From positions 1 through 17,756 of the forward strand of contig JAJDTN010000066.1 of NCBI GenBank assembly GCA_022827165.1: DNA of 17,756 nt, written 5' to 3'. This stretch comes from Candidatus Latescibacterota bacterium. Lineage in GTDB: Bacteria > Latescibacterota > UBA2968 > UBA8231. The notes beneath the pieces are model-generated. The model did not search any database, was not told the origin of the DNA, and saw only the letters and a list, made by a program, of their open reading frames with translations. This document shows positions 14,199-17,756 of the stretch, in pieces; within the stretch, counting starts at the first letter, position 1; every line of letters starts with the position of its first letter. The position numbers and the translations under genes are program-made.

Positions 14199-14633
14199 AT
14201 GAATCTCCGAGCATGCTTCAAGGCGCCGCAACTGCCGGCGCCGGCCGACGGCGCCCTGCTGCTGATTCGCCTGGTGGCCGGTCTCGCCTTCGTCTTCCAC
14301 GGCTGGGGGAAGATCCAGAACCCCTTCGGCTGGATGGGGCCCGACGCCTTCGCCCCCGGCATCTTCCAGGGCCTGGCGGCCGTCTCGGAGTTCGGCGGCG
14401 GCATCGCCTGGATGATCGGCCTGCTGACGCCTGTGGCCTCCGTGGGCATCGGCTGCACCATGGCCGTGGCCGTGGGCATGCACGTCCTTACCGGTGACCC
14501 CTTCGTGGGCCGGGGAGGCTCCTACGAGCTGGCCGCCATCTACCTCTGCCTGTCGATCCTGTTCGTCGCCTGCGGCCCGGGACGGTTCTCCGTGGACGCC
14601 AACCTCTTCGGGCGAGGCTGCCGGGAGGTCTGA
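14199..14633 (+). CDS. DoxX-family membrane protein
   Basis: The protein is 144 residues with four hydrophobic segments. The ADGALLLIRLVAGLAFVFHGWGKIQNPFGWMG opening (RL..G..F..HG..K), the FQGLAAVSEFGGGIAWMIGLLTPVASVG segment and YELAAIYLCLSILFVACGPGRFSVD are characteristic of the DoxX family; the length is normal. Members are small inner-membrane proteins, some tied to thiosulfate or quinone redox or to redox stress, but most have no known role. The start has AGAGAAAGGA seven bases upstream. A GC-rich hairpin follows the stop. It has its own candidate promoter and is probably not part of the upstream operon. Confidence 0.9.
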   Translation: MNLRACFKAPQLPAPADGALLLIRLVAGLAFVFHGWGKIQNPFGWMGPDAFAPGIFQGLAAVSEFGGGIAWMIGLLTPVASVGIGCTMAVAVGMHVLTGDPFVGRGGSYELAAIYLCLSILFVACGPGRFSVDANLFGRGCREV

Positions 14634-14635
14634 AA

Positions 14636-14674
14636 CCGGAGCGGGCGCGGCGAGAGTTCCCGCGCCCGCGCCGG
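14636..14674 (+). terminator. GC-rich hairpin after the DoxX gene
   Basis: GCGGGCGCG (14641-14649) pairs with CGCGCCCGC (14661-14669) around an 11-nt loop, with CCGG flanks on each side extending the stem after a small interruption. It begins three bases after the stop codon. There is no following T-run, so it may stabilise the mRNA end or act as a weak terminator rather than a classical intrinsic one. Confidence 0.5.
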
Positions 14675-14681
14675 AGTCCAC

Positions 14682-15050
14682 ATGTCACGCAACGGAGTTC
14701 CCCGGCCGGCGCCGGACGGCTCCTTCGCCCCGGGCCAGGCCCGCCTCACGCGTCCCGCCGCCATGGACACGGACCACTACGTGTACGGGGTGGTCCCCGT
14801 GGACGGCCGCGACGCCCGGGCCCTGTTCTGCGCCGGCGCCGCGGGCGACGTGGCCGGCGCGCGGGATCTACTCGGGCGCGATCCGAACCTCGTCAACGCC
14901 CAGTACTGGTACCAGTTCCCCCTCCACATGGCGGTCCGGGAGGGACATGCCGACGTGGTGGAACTGCTGCTGGGGGCCGACGCCGACGCGGGCGAGTCCC
15001 TAGACCGCCACGCCAGGGAGTGGATCGGGGCCGACTGCACGGCCGCGTGA
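14682..15050 (+). CDS. short ankyrin-repeat protein, probably truncated
   Basis: The protein is 122 residues. ALFCAGAAGDVAGARDLLGRDPNLVNAQYWYQFPLHMAVREGHADVVELLLGADADAGES (about 47-107) contains one and a half to two ankyrin repeats, with the PLHMAVREGHADVVELLL core. No signal peptide or catalytic domain is seen. After GES the sequence becomes DRHAREWIGADCTAA-stop, unlike a continuing repeat. Ankyrin proteins that open this way usually go on for more repeats, so I infer 3' truncation. The start ATG has GGAG five bases upstream; an ATG at 14763 (MDTDHYVYG) could also serve. The gene runs into the WD40/FlgD-like remnant in another frame with a 31-bp overlap. Confidence 0.55.
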   Translation: MSRNGVPRPAPDGSFAPGQARLTRPAAMDTDHYVYGVVPVDGRDARALFCAGAAGDVAGARDLLGRDPNLVNAQYWYQFPLHMAVREGHADVVELLLGADADAGESLDRHAREWIGADCTAA

Positions 15051-15562
15051 TCCGCTTGCAGGCCAACAAGGGGGCCGCAGGGCCGGCCCTTCTGGTTCGA
15101 CTTCGACCTGGACTCAAAGGACATGTTGGTGAGGTCGTGGGCTTGTCGTTTTCACCGGACGGTACGGTGCTCGCTTCCGCGTCGTGGGATGGCACCGCCC
15201 TGCTGTGGGATATGGAGCTTGTTGTGCCACACCCGGGAACTTTGAAGCTGCTGGCCCTGGCCCGGGACCGGCTCGGGCTGTCCGACGGCCCGCAGCTGCA
15301 GCAGAACCACCCCAACCCGTTCAACAGCGGCACCGTCATCTCCTGGTTCCAGTTGCAGGCGGGTCCGGCGCGCCTGGAGGTGTTCGCCCTGACGGGCCAG
15401 CGGGTGGCGGTGCTGCACCAGGGGCCGGAGAAGGCGGGACTGCGCCGCCTGCGCTGGGATGGCCGGGACGACCGGGGGCGGCCGCTGGCCAGCGGCGTCT
15501 ACGTGTACCGGCTGGTGACGGCCGACGCCGTGCAGACGCGCAAGCTCACCCTGCTGCGTTGA
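15020..15562 (+). CDS. WD40-repeat remnant joined to FlgD-like C-terminal domain (probable 5'-truncated gene)
   Basis: The frame opens at a GTG inside the end of the ankyrin gene, with no proper ribosome site. From about residue 33 it reads LKGHVGEVVGLSFSPDGTVLASASWDGTALLWDM, a single WD40 repeat. A linker leads to a FlgD Ig-like/sorting-type module (about 92-180): QNHPNPFNSGTVISWFQL, ARLEVFALTGQRVAVL, LRRLRWDGRDDRGRPLASGVYVYRL and the terminal TRKLTLLR. A lone WD40 repeat cannot form a propeller, and no signal peptide precedes it. I infer that the gene lost its 5' part (signal peptide and earlier WD40 repeats). The WD40 codons (CTC AAA GGA CAT GTT GGT) are less GC-biased than the neighbours. 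It could also be expressed from an internal start. The next gene begins 29 bp downstream. Confidence 0.6.
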   Translation: MDRGRLHGRVIRLQANKGAAGPALLVRLRPGLKGHVGEVVGLSFSPDGTVLASASWDGTALLWDMELVVPHPGTLKLLALARDRLGLSDGPQLQQNHPNPFNSGTVISWFQLQAGPARLEVFALTGQRVAVLHQGPEKAGLRRLRWDGRDDRGRPLASGVYVYRLVTADAVQTRKLTLLR

Positions 15563-15591
15563 TTCGTGACACCCGACCGGGAGGGACCGCC

Positions 15592-17667
15592 ATGAGTGTG
15601 TTCACAATCAGCCTCATCGGCCTTCTGGCCTTTCCCGCCGGCGCCGATTCCCGGCTCGAGGGCCGGGTGCTGTCGTCCTCGGGCGACCCCGCGGCCGGGG
15701 CGCAGGTGCTCCTGTTCGACCTGACCGATCTGCGCGCCGCCCCGCTGGCGGCGACCACGGACCGGTCGGGGCGTTTCACCCTGCCCTTGAGTGGAGCGGC
15801 TCTGCCGCAAGGATTCGAACTCGGGTCGAACTACCCCAATCCGTTCAACCCGTCGACGATCATCCCGTACCAACTGCCGGCGTCGATGCACGTGCGGCTG
15901 GAGGTGTTCAACCTGCTGGGTCAGCGCATCGCCACCCTGGTCGACGGAGAGCGGGGAGCTGGTGCTCACACCGCCGAGTGGGACGCCACGGACGCGGCGG
16001 GTCAGGCGGTGGGCGCCGGGGTCTATCTCTACCGCCTCAGCGGAGAGGGGGCGAAGATCACCCGGCGCATGCTGCTGATCGACGGGCAGGCGGGGATCGC
16101 GGGCGGCCGGGCCGGGTCATCCGGCGTGACCAGCGGGGCCGCCGGGGGAGAGGAGGCCGGCGAGGTCCCGGTCTACGGGCTGACCGTCTCGGGGCCGGGG
16201 CTGGTTCCCTACGTGGACCCGGCCTTGCGGGTGGAGGCGGGCCTGGCCCCGGTGGAGGTGGTGCTCGAAGCCCCGGGCCCCGCCTCCTCGGCCAAGGCGG
16301 CCTCCTCGGGCGGGATCCTCGGCGACGTGGACAACACCGGCGGCGTCGACTTCTTCGACGCCCTGCTGGTGGCCCTGTACAGCCAGGACTCCCGCATCGT
16401 CATGCCCAACAACGGCGTCATCTCGCTGGGCGACGTCAACGCCGACGGCCGGGTCGACCTGGCCGACGCCTGGCTGATCGCCGCCTGGCTCAACGATCCC
16501 TCCGATCCGTCGCTGCCGGCCGGCATCGGCCAGGCCGTGGGTCCGGCCGCGTCCCTGTCCCCGGACCCCGCGACGGTGACGTTTGCCGACGACGGGGCCT
16601 GGCACCGGTTCACCGTGGAGGCGCGCGAGCAGGTTTCGGTGGTGGTCAACCCCGGGGCGGATACGCCGAGGCTGGAGATCTCCCACGGCAGGGGGAGCAA
16701 CTACTGCCCGGCCGAAGCCGACGACGACGTCTCTCGCCGGGACGGCCAGTCCATCTACTTGGCCGGGTGCGCGGAGGGCCCGGCCACGGTGGAGCTGCGG
16801 CGGCGATCGGACGGCTCGGTCCTGCAGACCTACACCTTCGAGGTGATGGGCAGCCCGGCGGATCTGATTGTGGAGTCGGTCGCGGTCAGTGACAGCACCC
16901 TGACGCCGGGGCAGTCCTTCACGCTCCGCGCCACGGTGCGCAACCAGGGCACCGGGGCGGCAGCGGCCACGACCTTGCGCTGGTACCGCTCGTCGAACCG
17001 GACGATTTCCACGCGCAATGCGGAAGTCGGCACCGACCCGGTGAGGGCTCTTGCCGCTTCCCGCACCAGTGCCGAGTCGATCCGCCTCACCGCCCCGTCG
17101 AGCGAAGGCACCTACTACTACGGAGCCTGCGTCGACAACGTCCGCGGCGAGAGGGCCGGCAACAACTGCTCCGGCGGACTCCGCGCGATCGTCGAGCAAG
17201 GCCGGCCCGAGCCTCCATTTGCGGGCACGGTCTGGATTGACCCGGACATCATCACCCCATCCGACCCGACTGCATTTCAGGATGTAACAGCCGCCGGACG
17301 AGGGGAACGCTCGATGTACGACAGGAGAGTTGATGGCTGGATCACGGTCAATGCCTATCTGTTCGATGCACGATTCGACGATGGCCTGGCTGCCGAGATT
17401 CAGGTCAATCCAGAGTTCGGCAGTGTATCTGCCGCGATGGAGGAGGCAAATGAGTACGGACGAGCCATCGGCCAATTGCCGAACGTTCTTCGAACCAATG
17501 TCGAAACGGTTTGGATACATAAAGGCGACTATCAGTGTGGAGGCGGAAGCAAGAGTATCCGAAAACCGAGGAAACAACAATGCCTATCGGACCGAGAAAG
17601 GAGGAAGGAGCCGATCTTCAACGGATTGCACAAGTCATCGTTTCCATCCAACCAAATTCCTCTTTGA
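15592..17667 (+). CDS. secreted modular protein: FlgD-like, dockerin-like and CARDB domains, C-terminus apparently disrupted
   Basis: The protein is 691 residues; GGGAGGG precedes the ATG. A signal peptide (MSVFTISLIGLLAFPAGADS) is followed by a CarboxypepD-regulatory-like domain (about 20-70) and a FlgD-like module (about 72-165: NYPNPFNPSTIIPYQLP, RLEVFNLLGQRIATL, GVYLYRL). A low-complexity Gly/Ala linker follows, then a dockerin-like pair of EF-hand-type loops (about 241-305: GDVDNTGGVDFFDALL and GDVNADGRVDLADAWLIAAWL), a beta domain (about 310-420) and a CARDB domain (about 423-535: LTPGQSFTLRATVRNQGTG, TYYYGACVDNV). A last region (about 540-652) has MYDRRVDGWITVNAYLFDARFDDG and VETVWIHKGDYQCGGGSKSI. 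After that the sequence is basic and unstructured (RKPRKQQCLSDRERRK...). I recall relatives that continue there into an H-E-x-x-H-like segment, so the tail seems broken by a frameshift or recombination. Cell-surface or secreted, function unknown. Confidence 0.8.
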   Translation: MSVFTISLIGLLAFPAGADSRLEGRVLSSSGDPAAGAQVLLFDLTDLRAAPLAATTDRSGRFTLPLSGAALPQGFELGSNYPNPFNPSTIIPYQLPASMHVRLEVFNLLGQRIATLVDGERGAGAHTAEWDATDAAGQAVGAGVYLYRLSGEGAKITRRMLLIDGQAGIAGGRAGSSGVTSGAAGGEEAGEVPVYGLTVSGPGLVPYVDPALRVEAGLAPVEVVLEAPGPASSAKAASSGGILGDVDNTGGVDFFDALLVALYSQDSRIVMPNNGVISLGDVNADGRVDLADAWLIAAWLNDPSDPSLPAGIGQAVGPAASLSPDPATVTFADDGAWHRFTVEAREQVSVVVNPGADTPRLEISHGRGSNYCPAEADDDVSRRDGQSIYLAGCAEGPATVELRRRSDGSVLQTYTFEVMGSPADLIVESVAVSDSTLTPGQSFTLRATVRNQGTGAAAATTLRWYRSSNRTISTRNAEVGTDPVRALAASRTSAESIRLTAPSSEGTYYYGACVDNVRGERAGNNCSGGLRAIVEQGRPEPPFAGTVWIDPDIITPSDPTAFQDVTAAGRGERSMYDRRVDGWITVNAYLFDARFDDGLAAEIQVNPEFGSVSAAMEEANEYGRAIGQLPNVLRTNVETVWIHKGDYQCGGGSKSIRKPRKQQCLSDRERRKEPIFNGLHKSSFPSNQIPL

Positions 17668-17683
17668 CAAGGAGCCCTTCGCA

Positions 17684-17756
17684 ATGAGGAACTGCATTTC
17701 AGTGTTTGTCGCTCTCGGCCTGGTCTTCGGCCTGGTCGGGAGCGCCGACGCCCACA
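17684..17756 (+). CDS. start of a secreted protein (signal peptide only, partial at right edge)
   Basis: The ATG at 17684 follows AAGGAG nine bases upstream, a good ribosome-binding site. Twenty-four codons are visible: MRNCISVFVALGLVFGLVGSADAH, with a charged N-terminus, a hydrophobic core and an A-x-A-type cleavage site, that is, a signal peptide. The rest is outside the window. The gene begins 16 bp after the stop of the modular protein. Confidence 0.65.
   Translation, partial: MRNCISVFVALGLVFGLVGSADAH

Noticed and set aside
9563..14214. Long minus-strand open frames opposite the transporter genes
   Set aside because: They are Q/H/G/R-rich shadows without domains. The plus strand encodes clear polytopic membrane proteins with overlapping starts and stops.
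15300..16090. FlgD-like modules as proof of a type IX secretion system
   Set aside because: No secretion components are in the window and similar modules occur in lineages without a demonstrated type IX system.
1..17756. CRISPR array, insertion sequence or rRNA
   Set aside because: No regularly spaced repeats, transposase-like protein, terminal inverted repeats or rRNA signatures were found on reading both strands.

Overview
The window is mostly very GC-rich chromosomal DNA from a bacterium. GC is roughly 70% across the middle by hand sampling. Two short stretches are lower, near 50-55%: the first ~0.9 kb and the last ~0.4 kb. The 'NYPNPFNPST'-type FlgD-like domains, dockerin-like and CARDB modules, an OPT/DUF6785 transporter pair and a DUF6941 gene together recall uncultivated FCB-type lineages (Latescibacterota, Poribacteria and relatives). 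That placement comes from domain style only and is not proven.

Layout. (1) 1-896, minus strand: a HEPN gene overlapping a minimal nucleotidyltransferase that runs off the left edge, a classic toxin-antitoxin pair. It lies directly behind the 3' end of a complete tmRNA gene (ssrA, 929-1294), a common island integration site. (2) 1368-3400: a TIM-barrel glycoside-hydrolase-like gene and a divergent DUF6941 gene. (3) 3401-5610: a patch of mobile or decaying material. It holds an orphan Phd/YefM-type antitoxin whose tail looks like the end of a PIN toxin, a ~70-bp remnant related to the large gene that follows, and an AAA-ATPase-like/PD-(D/E)XK protein. (4) 5611-14097, plus strand: an overlapping operon. 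It encodes a 1510-residue secreted/membrane protein (M28-like domain lacking most metal ligands, fused to an FtsX-type permease), a 37-residue mini-ORF made by a 110-bp tandem duplication, a DUF6785/DUF6784 membrane protein and an OPT-like transporter. No ABC ATPase is present. (5) 14199-14633: a DoxX-family membrane protein. (6) 14682-15562: a short ankyrin gene running into a truncated WD40 plus FlgD-like gene. (7) 15592-17667: a large secreted modular protein whose C-terminus appears broken. (8) 17684-end: the start of another secreted protein.

The strongest candidate for a poorly described system is the 5611-14097 operon. A probably catalytically dead M28 ectodomain is tethered to an FtsX permease scaffold and translationally coupled to two OPT-superfamily-like membrane proteins, which suggests one envelope complex. 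The rest of the window shows repeated signs of recent rearrangement: two in-frame or coupling-preserving tandem duplications, gene fragments, truncated tails and orphan toxin-antitoxin parts.
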